A stretch of DNA of 64,000 nucleotides, taken from NCBI RefSeq assembly GCF_012273895.1, contig NW_024045131.1, forward strand, positions 2,924,741 through 2,988,740, given 5' to 3'. Shown piece by piece: positions 49,533 to 60,357 of this stretch (its first letter is position 1; each line of letters opens with the position of its first letter). Made by a program: the position numbers and the translations under genes. The stretch comes from Zerene cesonia. Lineage: Eukaryota > Arthropoda > Insecta > Lepidoptera > Pieridae. A model generated the notes under the pieces. The model had not been told where the DNA came from. It saw nothing but the letters and a program-made list of their open reading frames with translations, and searched no databases.

Positions 49533-49742
49533 CTTGCTGACCCACGGAAATTCGCCTTAAAAAGATTTTATTTTTCCGTTTTTTCATCATTACTCTTTGC
49601 TGCTCAACTCGTACGGGTTATAGCGTAATATCTTCCCTTCCCCGATAAATGCCCTATCCAACGCAAAAACATTGTTTCAATTCGAACCAGTGGTTCCTGA
49701 GAAAAGCACATTGAACCAAACATACTAACTCTCTTTTTAAGT
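49533..49742 (-). mobile_element. Helitron-like H12, diverged
   Basis: 'cttgctgacccacggaaatt', 'ttcgaaccagtggttcctga', 'ccaaacatactaactctc'. No clean ends. Confidence 0.5.
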
Positions 49743-49848
49743 TGTTTTAAAACTATATTTATTATTTGTATATTAAACCTCTATATAATAACTAGTATTT
49801 ATCTTAGAAACTAAACTAAAGTTTGGAGTTAAAAAAATATTCTATAAC

Positions 49849-50058
49849 TTGCTTCCGCCCGCGTGTAATTATGACATTAATAAATGATTTAGTTAACCCA
49901 AGGGAGTATTTAATCGGGATAAAAAGTACCCTATCACCCAAGTCAGCTCATACTCAGTGTGTATACCAAATTTCATCAAAATCCATTAAGTATTTTCAGC
50001 GTGATTCACGGACAAACATCGAAACAAACAGACTATCACATCTTTAACATTAGTGTGA
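49849..50058 (-). mobile_element. Helitron-like H3, 3' decayed
   Basis: 'gggagtatttaatcgggata', 'ccaaatttcatcaaaatcca', 5' complement 'aacattagtgtga'. Confidence 0.75.
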
Positions 50059-50317
50059 TGGCACATTCATTTTAATTCGTAAAATCTATGTATCCCATGT
50101 GTAAGTTTAACGTAACAGGTGTCGGATGACGATATTAAATAAAACAGTCACTAAAAAAGTGGTAAACATCGTGGCCCTAACAATGAAAACGACATGGGAA
50201 CAAAAGGTGAGACACAAAGGCGTATTGACAGCGCGACACAGATCTGTCATGTCATGTTGTACGCCATTTTCCTTTATGACTTGCACGTGGTATGTTATAA
50301 TGTCTCTCTATAATACC

Positions 50318-50672
50318 TCTTGGCTTTTGTCCGCGGCTTCGCACGTGAATTTGGTGTAATTTAATAGATGTAACAATCAAAACTGTTTACAACAACATCA
50401 TTTATAACAACATATCGGTTAAAAAGACCAAAATCTCTCCAAATGGGTCTCAGCTGAATTATCAACATAACAACATCATCGGCTGTTACGACAATCGGTT
50501 TTTACGACTAAATATGAGAAGTCCCTTTGATGTCATTATAACAGATTTTGAGTGTATATATAAATCTCCATCTTTAATCACTCTATCTATTGAAAGAACC
50601 CATCAAAATCTGTTAGTTAAAAAGATTTAAGCATACAAAGGGTCATAGGGACAGACGAAAGCGTCACTACAA
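50318..50672 (-). mobile_element. Helitron-like H2 with ~170-bp insertion
   Basis: 3' part 'cttttgtccgcggcttcgca', 5' part 'aatcactctatctattgaaa', 'agcatacaaagggtcatagg'. The insertion (about 50370-50540) is rich in ACAAC and CATAACAAC units. Confidence 0.7.
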
Positions 50673-50680
50673 AGCACTCG

Positions 50681-50790
50681 CCATACTAAACACAGCATGC
50701 TTATACACGCCGGTCTTCTGTGGGGGTGTGGTACTTACCCGGTGCGAGCTGGCCCAATGTGTGCTAAAGCATGCTCGACTCCCACAATTA
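50681..50790 (-). mobile_element. SINE S1, 5' fragment
   Basis: 'cacgccggtcttctgtgggg', 'ggtgcgagctggcccaatgt', 'catgctcgactcccacaatt'. Confidence 0.8.
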
Positions 50791-51000
50791 TCAGGGTTCT
50801 ATACCCAAAAGGGTACAACGGGTCCCTAATTATAAAACATCGCTGTCCATCCGACTGTCAACAGGCTGTATATTTATATTTTTGCGGGCTATTTCTAATA
50901 CTTAATAATTTTTTTTTTCCTGAATTAATAAATTGACAGTTCCTGCCGCCCCCTATTCAACCCGAGGCCAGGACTTTTAGTTATTGAAATTGAATGAAAA

Positions 51001-51112
51001 TAAAAATATTTTATTGTACACCATAAAACCTACAATTATAAGGGACAGTAGGTAACCTAAAATGTACAAAGAGGTCTTATCGCTATAAGCGATCTCTCCC
51101 AGAATTATTATG
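51001..51112 (-). mobile_element. LINE 3'-tail-like fragment
   Basis: A/T-rich start then 'gaggtcttatcgctataagc', 'gatctctcccag'; homologous in reverse to 39766 and parallel to 63221. Confidence 0.45.
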
Positions 51113-51184
51113 AGATTATTAATTTAGTTTAAAACCAAAAAAAGGTAGAATCAATTTAAATGTCTCACTTGATCTTATACAGAA

Positions 51185-51416
51185 CTAGCTGCGCCCCGCG
51201 GTTTCACCCGTGTAAGTCCGTATCCCGTAGGAATATCGGGATACAAAGTTACCTATATTTTATTCCAGTTGTTCAGCTGTCTACGTACCAAATTTCATTA
51301 TTGCAATGAAATTTGGTAGTTCAGTTCAGTAGTTTTTGCGTGAAAAAGCAACAAACACACACACATTTTGCTTTTTCTTTCAACTTTCAACTTTCGCATT
51401 TATAATATTAGTAGGA
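51185..51416 (-). mobile_element. Helitron-like H1 with hairpin insertion
   Basis: Reverse CTAG at 51185; normal to 'tacgtaccaaatttcatt'; then an inverted copy of that block (51305-51318), then the rest with extra 'ctttcaactttcaac' units; 5' complement 'ataatattagtagga'. Confidence 0.88.
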
Positions 51417-51557
51417 TTAACATGAGGAAAGATTTCATTCGGCCGGTCCTTATCAAGATAATAAGATAAACTCATTAAATTATTGTATTGTCACCGACCC
51501 TTCACAAGTGTTAGAACATCGTGCCCCGTTCTTTACGCGAGTAAAGATACATAAATC

Positions 51558-51612
51558 TAGAAATTAAAAACTTTTTAACGGATTTTAAACGCGATTTATT
51601 CATTATATTAAT
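51558..51612 (-). mobile_element. PAL-A fragment
   Basis: 'tagaaattaaaaacttttta', 'acggattttaaacgcgattt'. Truncated by an S1. Confidence 0.7.
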
Positions 51613-51872
51613 TGCAATAGCATTTTGCTGTGTTTCGTTCGATGAGTGGGGGAGCCGGAGGCCCATATCCTTTTCCTTACCCTTCCCAGTCCTTTCCTTT
51701 ATCGCTATCGCCAATCCTTTCTTAATCCCTTCCCAAAAAGTCGGCATTCCATTTGTCGAGGCGTAAGGTCTGCAATGGATCTAACGCCTCTCCAAATGTC
51801 CACGGGCGGTGGTAGCGCTTACCATCAGGCGACCCACCAGCTCCATCCGACTGTGACATAAAAAAAAAAGTG
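51613..51872 (+). mobile_element. SINE S1, 5' truncated
   Basis: From 'gcaatagcattttgctgtgt' through 'gagtgggggagccggaggcc' to 'ctgtgacataaaa'. Confidence 0.88.
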
Positions 51873-52080
51873 TGTGTGCGATTCACACATGATAGAAGTG
51901 AAACTTCAATAAATCGTCAAAAGAATGAATAAAATAGTATGTATATTTCTGTCTCATTCTTTGCCGGCTTCATTCTACACATTTGTATTTCTGTCTCTTA
52001 CCTGTCGTTTTCCGTTGCATCAGGTTTGAAATCACAACGATTCTAAAGAAGTTTCACTTCAAAAAATATATATATTATGG

Positions 52081-52225
52081 CCACCGGGAGACTGTCTCCC
52101 CGTGGCAATCGCTCGCTGTAAAGTGTTCGAAACGTCGGGTTAATAATATAATGAATAAATCCGTTAAAAAGTTTCTAATTTCTAAATGTATAATTCTCGC
52201 GTAAAATCAAACACAAGAAAATAAT
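52081..52225 (+). mobile_element. PAL-A, right arm plus centre
   Basis: Centre 'ccgggagactgtctccccgt', then 'cgctcgctgtaaagtgttcg', 'aaacgtcgggttaataatat', 'ctaatttctaaatgtataat', 'cgcgtaaaatcaaacacaag'. The core is in the opposite orientation to the copy at 57396 relative to the same outer block. Confidence 0.8.
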
Positions 52226-52600
52226 AACATAAGCCTATTTTTAGACGTCATTTATTATTCTAACTTCAGAAGCATCCAATTATACACCAAACGCGTCATT
52301 AAAATGCAAACAGAGTCTAAAAATATACATCAAACTCGCGAAATGGGAGAACAACACGAATATTTCACAAACCATAATAACTTGACCACATCCACTTCGC
52401 TATGAAAATGGCCTTAAAAAATTCACACAAGGACCGCTCCAGCACTTTCCATGTCTCGTTAAAACTTTTGGAATGCATAGCATTATGGTAAACAGGCACT
52501 TTTTTAATTTGCACAGCGAACAAGCAATGTACCTAGTCTTGCCATAAATATTGTAATAAAGAAAAAAGAAAATTGTTAACTGCAAATAACATTTATTACT
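52226..52600. other. Spacer before gap 2
   Basis: Nothing recognised. Confidence 0.4.
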
Positions 52601-53600
52601 NNNNNNNNNNNNNNNNNNNNNNNNNNNNNNNNNNNNNNNNNNNNNNNNNNNNNNNNNNNNNNNNNNNNNNNNNNNNNNNNNNNNNNNNNNNNNNNNNNNN
52701 NNNNNNNNNNNNNNNNNNNNNNNNNNNNNNNNNNNNNNNNNNNNNNNNNNNNNNNNNNNNNNNNNNNNNNNNNNNNNNNNNNNNNNNNNNNNNNNNNNNN
52801 NNNNNNNNNNNNNNNNNNNNNNNNNNNNNNNNNNNNNNNNNNNNNNNNNNNNNNNNNNNNNNNNNNNNNNNNNNNNNNNNNNNNNNNNNNNNNNNNNNNN
52901 NNNNNNNNNNNNNNNNNNNNNNNNNNNNNNNNNNNNNNNNNNNNNNNNNNNNNNNNNNNNNNNNNNNNNNNNNNNNNNNNNNNNNNNNNNNNNNNNNNNN
53001 NNNNNNNNNNNNNNNNNNNNNNNNNNNNNNNNNNNNNNNNNNNNNNNNNNNNNNNNNNNNNNNNNNNNNNNNNNNNNNNNNNNNNNNNNNNNNNNNNNNN
53101 NNNNNNNNNNNNNNNNNNNNNNNNNNNNNNNNNNNNNNNNNNNNNNNNNNNNNNNNNNNNNNNNNNNNNNNNNNNNNNNNNNNNNNNNNNNNNNNNNNNN
53201 NNNNNNNNNNNNNNNNNNNNNNNNNNNNNNNNNNNNNNNNNNNNNNNNNNNNNNNNNNNNNNNNNNNNNNNNNNNNNNNNNNNNNNNNNNNNNNNNNNNN
53301 NNNNNNNNNNNNNNNNNNNNNNNNNNNNNNNNNNNNNNNNNNNNNNNNNNNNNNNNNNNNNNNNNNNNNNNNNNNNNNNNNNNNNNNNNNNNNNNNNNNN
53401 NNNNNNNNNNNNNNNNNNNNNNNNNNNNNNNNNNNNNNNNNNNNNNNNNNNNNNNNNNNNNNNNNNNNNNNNNNNNNNNNNNNNNNNNNNNNNNNNNNNN
53501 NNNNNNNNNNNNNNNNNNNNNNNNNNNNNNNNNNNNNNNNNNNNNNNNNNNNNNNNNNNNNNNNNNNNNNNNNNNNNNNNNNNNNNNNNNNNNNNNNNNN
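52601..53600. other. Assembly gap 2 (1000 N)
   Basis: Exactly 1000 N. Flanks do not reveal a shared repeat. Confidence 0.99.
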
Positions 53601-53743
53601 TATAATGTGCTTATTAGCTCGAGACGGAAATGTGGAGTCGTTATAAGTCTAAATGTGTTTTTGTGGCGTGTGTGAAGGTATGAATCGGATGGGGTGCGGA
53701 GGATTCCATACCCAAATGGTAAAGTGGGACCCTATGACTAGGA

Positions 53744-53953
53744 TAACCGCCTCGGTACAGTGGTTGACGCGTGTGCTTAGAACTGAGGATTCCTAGGTTC
53801 GATTCCCGGTGGGAACGCAAAAAAAAATGTCACGGTCTGTCAGGACACAGAGGGCTGATCACTTACTTGTTAATGAAGAACATCGATCAGTGAAACAGAT
53901 GTATATCATCTGCCCCATACCCCAGTAAGGGGACACGAGACTTCACTTTTATT
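53744..53953 (+). mobile_element. SINE S2, full length with 7-bp target duplication
   Basis: A-box-like 'ctcggtacagtggttgacgc', B box GGTTCGATTCC, terminal 'gacacgagacttcactttt'. The direct repeat actagga is at 53737-53743 and 53954-53960. Confidence 0.88.
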
Positions 53954-54093
53954 ACTAGGACTTCGCTGTCCTTATTATTTTAGATGTATATGATATACTA
54001 TTTTTTAAATGGTGGCAAATAAAACTATTTCTATTTCTTTCACTATTTCGATATGCGTGTGGGCACAACACAAGCACACATCTACACATTTAT

Positions 54094-54440
54094 TGTGGGA
54101 GTCGAGCACGCTTCGGCACGAATTGGGCCAGCTCGCACCGGGGAAGTACCACACCCCCACAGAAAACCGGCGTGAAATAGTGGCAAGCCACTGTGTTTCG
54201 TACGGTGAGTGGGGGAGCCGGAGGCCCGTTTCCTTTTCCTCACCCGTCCTAGTCCTTTCCTTTATTCCTCTCATCAATCCTTTCCTAATCCTTTTCCAAT
54301 TAAAGTCGGCAATCCATTTGTAGAGGCGAAAGGTCTGCAATTGACCTTACGCCTCTTAAAATGTTCATGGGCGGTGGTAGCGCTTACCATCAGGCGACCC
54401 ACCAGCTCCATTGCCGACTATGACATAAAAAAAAAAAAAC
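54094..54440 (+). mobile_element. SINE S1, full length
   Basis: Head 'tgtgggagtcgagcacgctt' to 'attgccgactatgacataaa' plus a 13-A run. Open frames on both strands lie wholly inside it. Confidence 0.93.
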
Positions 54441-54857
54441 ACATAATCAATATATGTGAATATGTGTGCTTGTGTGTGTGAGCATGAGTGATTTTCGAAT
54501 TATTTCATAATCATATCACCCAAGCACTTATAATAAAAATACTTTAAAAGAACACTTTTGTCGTGTTAACGCCTCAAGATAGAAGCCTACTTATAATATA
54601 TATTGTAAATTATATCAAAAGTACATTAAAACAGTAATATAATAAAGCGTAATGCGAAACCATTATTCAGAAGTTACACAGAGTGTACATGGCTGAGCAA
54701 AACGACCAATAAAACGTTTTATATGATGACTCTCCGCAATACGTGGCTTAATTTCATTTCCGAACTTATTAATATTACGTTAGACGAAAGAAAAAGTTAT
54801 AAAGCTCTTTGGCTTCCCTGTTTATATGTAAAGATGAAACCTCTTTATACTCAATTT

Positions 54858-54985
54858 TTAACCGACTTCAATAAAAGTAGGTGGTTGTTTTTTTGACTGT
54901 TTTTTTTTGTATTTGTCACCTCCTAAATATTTACTGAGTTTTTTATTCGATTTTCATGATTTTTTTATTTTTGGTTTTTTTAAAA
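54858..54985 (+). repeat. ACC repeat
   Basis: 'tttttaaccgacttcaataa', 'gtcacctcctaaatatttac', 'ttcgattttcatgatttt'. Confidence 0.55.
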
Positions 54986-55043
54986 GTGCTTAAATTGTTT
55001 GTTAAAAATAATAAGGGTTTACGAATAGTCATTTTATTTAGGA

Positions 55044-55140
55044 CTAGCTGCCACATACGGCGTCACTCACGTAACCCTATGTACTAGGTACCCTGCTAAA
55101 GAAGCTATAGTTTAATTTTTACCCGGGTACCTCGCTTCTT
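55044..55140 (-). mobile_element. Helitron-like H8, 3' part
   Basis: CTAG at 55044, 'ctgccacatacggcgtcact', 'ttacccgggtacctcg'. Confidence 0.5.
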
Positions 55141-55144
55141 GTAA

Positions 55145-55240
55145 ACGCTTCGGCACGAATTGGGCCAGCTCGCACCGGGAAAGTACCACACCCCCACAAA
55201 AAAACGGCGTGAAATAGTAGCATGCTATTGTGTCAGTCCG
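55145..55240 (+). mobile_element. SINE S1, 5' fragment
   Basis: 'cgcttcggcacgaattgggc', 'aaacggcgtgaaatagtagc'; lost after 'tgtgtcagtccgg'. Confidence 0.75.
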
Positions 55241-55272
55241 GCACTTGGTATCTAGATATAGCAGACTGTCTA

Positions 55273-55542
55273 TGACGGTAATTTTTCAAAGCATTTCTCA
55301 ATAAAACGAGCTCACGTCGTTAGTACGAATCTATAATCACGATCAAAGTAAAATACCTTCATAGATAAGATCCATTGATAATCCAACCCTCTGATCTGAA
55401 TACTTGGCAAGTGACTTTGAATTACGCCCTCATTAGTGACACCGTCGGTTCACATTTTGTCCGCACGTTAATCGTACACGATATTTTATCGTGTCGTGTC
55501 ATTTTGCGTGATTTAATGCCGACAGCATCCGTTCGTGTTGTC
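55273..55542 (-). repeat. Inverted duplicate, core copy B
   Basis: Partner of 34717-34987, 20.5 kb away in opposite orientation. Homology continues at lower identity into the H8 on its right, so the shared unit is about 500 bp. Confidence 0.92.
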
Positions 55543-55634
55543 ACATTCATATGTGATTCTCCTACGAATATTTGTCGGTAGGTACATATGCTTTTACATT
55601 ATACGCAATAAGTTTGTTTATAATTTTATACGTA

Positions 55635-55815
55635 CTAGCTGTAACCGCGGCGTCACTCGCGTGGTACCCGGCTAAATGTAGCCTATGTACTAATCCAAAC
55701 TATAATCTATCTCTGTACCCAAATTTTATACAGATAAGATAAGTTATTTTCGCGTGGAAGAGTACCAAACATCCATTCATGCTTATAAACTATCGCATTT
55801 ATTATATTAGTATGA
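55635..55815 (-). mobile_element. Helitron-like H8, complete
   Basis: Reverse CTAG at 55635, 'ctgtaaccgcggcgtcactc', 'actataatctatctctgtac', 5' complement 'attatattagtatga'. Best H8 reference. Confidence 0.8.
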
Positions 55816-55924
55816 TTCAACCTATTTGGAAGGTCGCTTCTGCTGAAATCGTTATGACAGTTACTTTTTTAATGCTCTAGCTTTACAATATATCTTTTAT
55901 ATTATTATTTCAATATGTTATTTA

Positions 55925-56117
55925 CTAGTTACGCGGTTTCACCCCCGTTAGTCTGTATCTCGTAAGAATATCGAGATAAAAGTTGCTGTGTTAAAAGCTG
56001 CCTATGTGTTATTCCATTTGTCCAGCTATCTACTTACCAAAATTCCATTGCAATCGGTAATGTAGTTATTGCGTGAAGGAGTAACAAACATACATATACA
56101 TCCATCCTCACAAAGGC
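55925..56117 (-). mobile_element. Helitron-like H1, 5' end lost
   Basis: Reverse CTAG at 55925, 'cgcggtttcacccccgttag', ending 'acatccatcctcacaaag'. Followed by a PAL-B scrap ('gagaaattttgaaagaataa', 56121-56140). Confidence 0.85.
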
Positions 56118-56144
56118 GGGAGAAATTTTGAAAGAATAACAAAA

Positions 56145-56531
56145 AGAAATCTCAACAGCTGTATAATTTTTTACAACATATTTCAAATAAATTGCCCCAT
56201 ATTTTAAGATAAATGTCCTTAATTAATATTTGTCGTTTTGTGGACTATAAACAACTCTTCTAACAAATACGCTGTACATTTCTCGCTCTCCACCATGCAA
56301 TACACCGTACTGCGATACACTTTCAGCAATGTAACGCGATATACGAATTCCTTCACAAAGGGACTAATTAAACACACAGTCCCTCCCTAACAATAGTACA
56401 AAGGCCTCCAATTTTTCATACAAAAGAAAGGAAAATTGTCGGACAATGGATGGAAATTGTTTGCCGAAAACAATATTAATAATATAACACGTATATAAAT
56501 CACGTTTTTGGGATCTATACATATTATAATA
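56145..56531. other. Spacer
   Basis: Nothing recognised. Confidence 0.4.
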
Positions 56532-56730
56532 CTAGCTGCGCCCCGCGGTTTCACCCGTGAAAGTCTGAATCCCGTAGGAATATCGGGATAAAAATGCCTA
56601 TGTTATTCCATTGTGCAGCTGTCTACGTACCAAATTTTATTGCAATCGGTTCAGTAGTTTTTGCGTAAAAGAGTAACAAACATCTATACAAATAGTCATC
56701 CATCCATACTTATAAACTTTCGCGTGTATT
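56532..56730 (-). mobile_element. Helitron-like H1, left half of inverted pair
   Basis: Reverse CTAG at 56532; 5' region 'aaactttcgcgtgtattatt' runs into the opposed copy. Confidence 0.88.
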
Positions 56731-56735
56731 ATTTT

Positions 56736-56879
56736 ATTTACGCAAAAACTACTAAACCGATTGCAATGAAATTTAGTACGTATATAGCTGGACAACTGAA
56801 ATAACTCATAGGCAACTTTTTATCCCGATATTCCTTCGAGATACGGACTTACGCGGTTGAAACCGCGGGGCGCAGCTAG
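56736..56879 (+). mobile_element. Helitron-like H1, right half of inverted pair
   Basis: From 'tttacgcaaaaactactaaa' to 'ccgcggggcgcagCTAG'. 5' truncated and facing away from the previous copy. Confidence 0.88.
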
Positions 56880-57189
56880 TTAAGATAATAAACACACCAA
56901 TTGAATCACTCAATCAACACGTGGTTATAGCTAAGCTATTCATAATTAATCCCACAGATATATTCAAGCGAATAAGTTAATGGCAATTTCCAAACCAACA
57001 CCTATACGCTATTAAATGGTTTTAGGTTAATATTCATTATTCGGTTGGATACACGTATTAACTGAATTTCAGCTCTCTAGGGCATCATTAAGTGCTTCTA
57101 GTTTTACTAAAACGTAACCTATGTATATTAGAATTTTCATTTAATTCTATATATTTCGTATTAATTCTATTATTTTCTGTTTTTAATGG
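56880..57189. other. AT-rich spacer
   Basis: Nothing recognised. Confidence 0.4.
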
Positions 57190-57295
57190 ATGTTATTATA
57201 CATATAAACCTATCTCTTGAATCACTCTATTAAAACTCTATCCAAAAACTGTTGCGTATTTTTAAAGATCTAAGCATACAGACACGCAGACGGGA
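57190..57295 (-). mobile_element. Helitron-like H2, middle part
   Basis: 'ttattatacatataaaccta', 'ttgaatcactctattaaaac', 'aaagatctaagcatacagac'. Confidence 0.65.
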
Positions 57296-57322
57296 AAATT
57301 GACTTTACTCTGATTTTGTATA

Positions 57323-57353
57323 CATTAAATCTGGAACGCATTCCGATTTAATG
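57323..57353. repeat. Short hairpin
   Basis: CATTAAATC pairs with GATTTAATG and an inner GGAA pairs with TTCC. Confidence 0.6.
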
Positions 57354-57395
57354 TCATCGCGTTGTAGACGCTACAGCTTAAGTTATCTCTTTGTT

Positions 57396-57550
57396 TAGAA
57401 ATTAAAAACTTTTTAACGGATTTTAAACGCGATTTATTCGTTATATTATTAACCCGACGTTTCGAACACCTTACAGCGAGCGTGGTCACGGGGAGACTTT
57501 AATTTCTAAATGTATAATACTCGCGTGAAATCAAACACAAGAAAATACTA
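57396..57550 (-). mobile_element. PAL-A, one-arm copy with 12-bp target duplication
   Basis: 'tagaaattaaaaacttttta', 'aacccgacgtttcgaacacc', 'ggtcacggggagac' joined to 'tttaatttctaaatgtataa', 'caaacacaagaaaatacta'. The direct repeat tatctctttgtt is at 57384-57395 and 57551-57562. Confidence 0.9.
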
Positions 57551-57562
57551 TATCTCTTTGTT

Positions 57563-57987
57563 GTTTTTCAAAAGTAACCCTATGTTATCCTTTCTTTCTA
57601 GCTATAGCCCGATCTATCTAGATATCATTCAGCTACAATGAACATATCTCCTTTGTACAAGCGTGGAATATATAAGCAAAGCTGCTAAGCGTTTAAAAAC
57701 AAAGGCTTTAACTAATCCCTGAGCTGGAATTTTAATCAAGCGAAAAAACCAGGCGTGATTTTTGCTCTTTTGAAGTTCTATGCATTTATGCTCCCAACTC
57801 GCATTGGTTTAGCTGCAAGTTGCAACCAGATTTGTTGGAACTTTTGATTAAATAATAGTGTTAACTTCAAACAGACCAATTTATGCTGGAAATGTGTAGG
57901 GAAATTTTATGGTATTTTTTGAAATTTGATATCATTGAGTTAGCGGCAATTACACTGATATTATATACACACTAATATTCTGTGAAT
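57563..57987. other. AT-rich spacer
   Basis: Nothing recognised. Confidence 0.4.
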
Positions 57988-58161
57988 GTATACTAATATT
58001 ATAAACCTGAAGAGTTGTTTATTTGTTTGTTTGTTTGAACGTACTAATGTCAGCAACTGCCGGTCCGATTTGAAAAATTCTTTCAGTGTTAAATAATCCA
58101 TTTATTGAGGAAGGGTAAAGACTATATATGGACCACGGGCGAAGCCAGGGCGGACCGTTAG
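57988..58161 (+). mobile_element. Helitron-like H4, abutting H3
   Basis: 'atactaatattataaacctg', 'tgtcagcaactgccggtccg', ending 'ccagggcggaccgTTAG'. Confidence 0.85.
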
Positions 58162-58363
58162 TAAATAATATAAATGTGAAAGTTTGTTTGTTTGGATGTA
58201 TGTCCATCAATCTACTATCTACTAAACGAATTTTGATGAGATTTGGTACACAGATAGGGTATGAACTGACTTGGGTGATAGGATACTTTTTATCCCGATT
58301 AAATGCTCCCTTGGGATAAAACAGGAATCACGATATCCGGGCGGAGCCGGGACGAGCGTCTAG
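58162..58363 (+). mobile_element. Helitron-like H3, joined to preceding element
   Basis: Begins 'taaataatataaatgtgaaa' right after the preceding TTAG. Ends 'gggacgagcgtCTAG'. Confidence 0.88.
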
Positions 58364-58554
58364 TACTAAAAGAAGGAGAAAAGACACTTCCGTAATAAAA
58401 TTATTGTTCCGAAAGTCGTCTAAAAGTCCCCAAATGAAATAAACCGTGAAATAAAGGTTTTTCACTTGACATTTTGATAAAGAAGGTGAATTGAGTCCTT
58501 GGATCCGTTTTCGGAAATATCAAACTTTTACCAGCGACGCAAATTTATTGTAGA

Positions 58555-58766
58555 CAAGCTGCGCCCCGCGGTTTCACCCGCGTAAGTCCGTATCCCGTAG
58601 GAATATCGGGATAAAAAGTTGCCTATATGTTAGTCCAGTTGTCCAGCTGTCTACGTACCAAATTTCATTGCAACCGGTTCAGTAGTTTTTGCGTAAAAGA
58701 GTAACAAACATACACATACACATACATCCATCCTCATAAACTTTCGCATTTATAATATTAGTAGGA
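58555..58766 (-). mobile_element. Helitron-like H1, CTAG changed
   Basis: Starts 'caagctgcgccccgcggttt'; 5' complement 'ataatattagtagga'. Confidence 0.88.
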
Positions 58767-58851
58767 TAATAATAATTTTAACACAAACCATCTACCAACA
58801 GTAATAGGAAGAGTCTCTTGATACAAAACTAGGACGTAATGACAACAATTC

Positions 58852-58912
58852 CCTATTAAACACAAAAAGAATCGCGTCCATCGATTAAAAACCCACCGAG
58901 TTATCGGTAACA
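58852..58912 (+). repeat. Short interspersed motif, copy 2
   Basis: 'attccctattaaacacaaaa', 'agaatcgcgtccatcgatta', 'accgagttatcggtaa'; compare 17909. Confidence 0.4.
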
Positions 58913-59153
58913 ATACCAACAAAAATCTGTCGAAAATACCAAAAAAAAAAGCTTAAAAGTGAAAACCTCTTTGTTTTTGGTAACGTCGGTTCATTAAACG
59001 TATTTTTTGAACCTATTGTTTACCTTCTTGTAATTTTCTTTTATACATTATTACAGAATCATTTATATTGGATGATAGTTCTATGAGTCAATGTTATTGG
59101 ATCATATAATATAGAGATATGATTCATTTTTTCATTAAATTAAATCGTCTATT

Positions 59154-59348
59154 CCTCCTTGGGGTCCGATTGGGGTCCGATGGGGTTCGATTCCCGGTGG
59201 GGACAATAAAAAAAAATGTCTCGGTCTGGCAGGACACAGAAGGCTGATCCCCTACTTGTCCATAAAGAAAATCGATCAGTGAAGCAGATGTATATCATCT
59301 GCCCCATACTATGTATCAAGTAGGGGACACGGGACTTCACTTTTTTTA
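59154..59348 (+). mobile_element. SINE S2, 5' truncated, with 12-bp target duplication
   Basis: B box GGTTCGATTCC, A-run, 'ctcggtctggcaggacacag', tail with an 8-bp insertion ('actatgtatcaagtagggga'). The direct repeat aaatcgtctatt is at 59142-59153 and 59349-59360. Confidence 0.9.
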
Positions 59349-59433
59349 AAATCGTCTATTAAACTGAAATAAATATATGATCACTTATCCAAGATAAACG
59401 GTAGTATAATATCTCCCTTAGAAAAGGGATTTT

Positions 59434-59765
59434 ATTGTGAGAGTCGAGCACGCTTCGGCACGAATTGGGCGACCGGGGAAGTACCACACCCCCACAGAAA
59501 ACCGGCGTGAAATAATTATTTATCGTACGAAACACAATAGCATTCAATAGCATGCAGTGAGTGGGGGAGCCGGAGGCCTATTTCCTTCTCCTCGCCCTTC
59601 CCAGTCCATTCCTTCTTTTCAGTCATCAATCCTTTCCTTATCCCTTACCCCTTCGAAGCAGGTAGCGTATTCGCAAAGGCCGTGGGTGGTGGTGATCGCT
59701 TACCATCAGGCGAACCACCAGTCATCATCACCAACCATCAGTTGCCCGCTATGACATAAAAAAAA
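59434..59765 (+). mobile_element. SINE S1 with internal inversion
   Basis: Head 'agagtcgagcacgcttcggc' to 'cccgctatgacataaaaaaa'. The block 59524-59543 (cgtacgaaacacaatagcat) is inverted relative to other copies. Confidence 0.9.
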
Positions 59766-59904
59766 TTAATTCAATGCTAGTAATAATATGTACAACATGT
59801 TTATATGTGAATGTATACTAATAATCTGTTTGTTTGTTTGTTTCATGTACCTGCAGAGCGCAACTTGAGTAAGTATTGTCTCCAACTTATTACATAAATA
59901 TTAA

Positions 59905-60030
59905 TTTCAACTGTATGTTTGTATGTAACCAACTCCTTTAGATTCGATTTTGACTCACTTTAAATGCAAAGATTTTATTCAAACTTTGTATACATTTTAC
60001 GGATCGGTGACGATACAATAATTTCATGAT
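59905..60030 (-). mobile_element. R element fragment
   Basis: 'tgtttgtatgtaaccaactc', 'gattttgactcactttaaat', 'caaactttgtata'. Confidence 0.55.
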
Positions 60031-60046
60031 TAAACTTATTAACTGA

Positions 60047-60248
60047 CTAGCTGCGCCCCGCGGTTTATCACGCATAATTCCGTATCCCGTAGGAATATCG
60101 GGATAAAAAGTTGCTTATATGTTAGTCCAGTTACCCAGCTGTCTACGCACCAAATTTCATTGCAATTGGTTCAGTAGTTTTTGCGTGAAAGAGCAACAAA
60201 CACACACACACATCCTTACAAACTTTCGCATTTATAATATTAGTAGGA
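60047..60248 (-). mobile_element. Helitron-like H1, complete
   Basis: Reverse CTAG at 60047; 5' complement 'ataatattagtagga'. Confidence 0.92.
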
Positions 60249-60357
60249 TAAGAAGGAAGTAGGGTTAGGATCGCCGGGATTACATAATTTCCTTACATAT
60301 ACTGTGTATCGGAGAAACAATTTAGTTGGTTCTATCATTAAAGCACTTCTTTTTACT

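Noticed and set aside
52100..52140. Hammerhead ribozyme in PAL-A
   Set aside because: The GAAACGTC half is present (gttcgaaacgtcggg) but the required CTGANGA core is not; upstream reads ctgtaaag.
52573..53646. 357-residue plus-strand frame
   Set aside because: Spans assembly gap 2; only a few real codons at each end.
54005..54340. Overlapping frames of 104-111 residues on both strands
   Set aside because: Entirely within a full-length S1; the same peptide reappears at other S1 copies (387, 27089, 35855, 47620).
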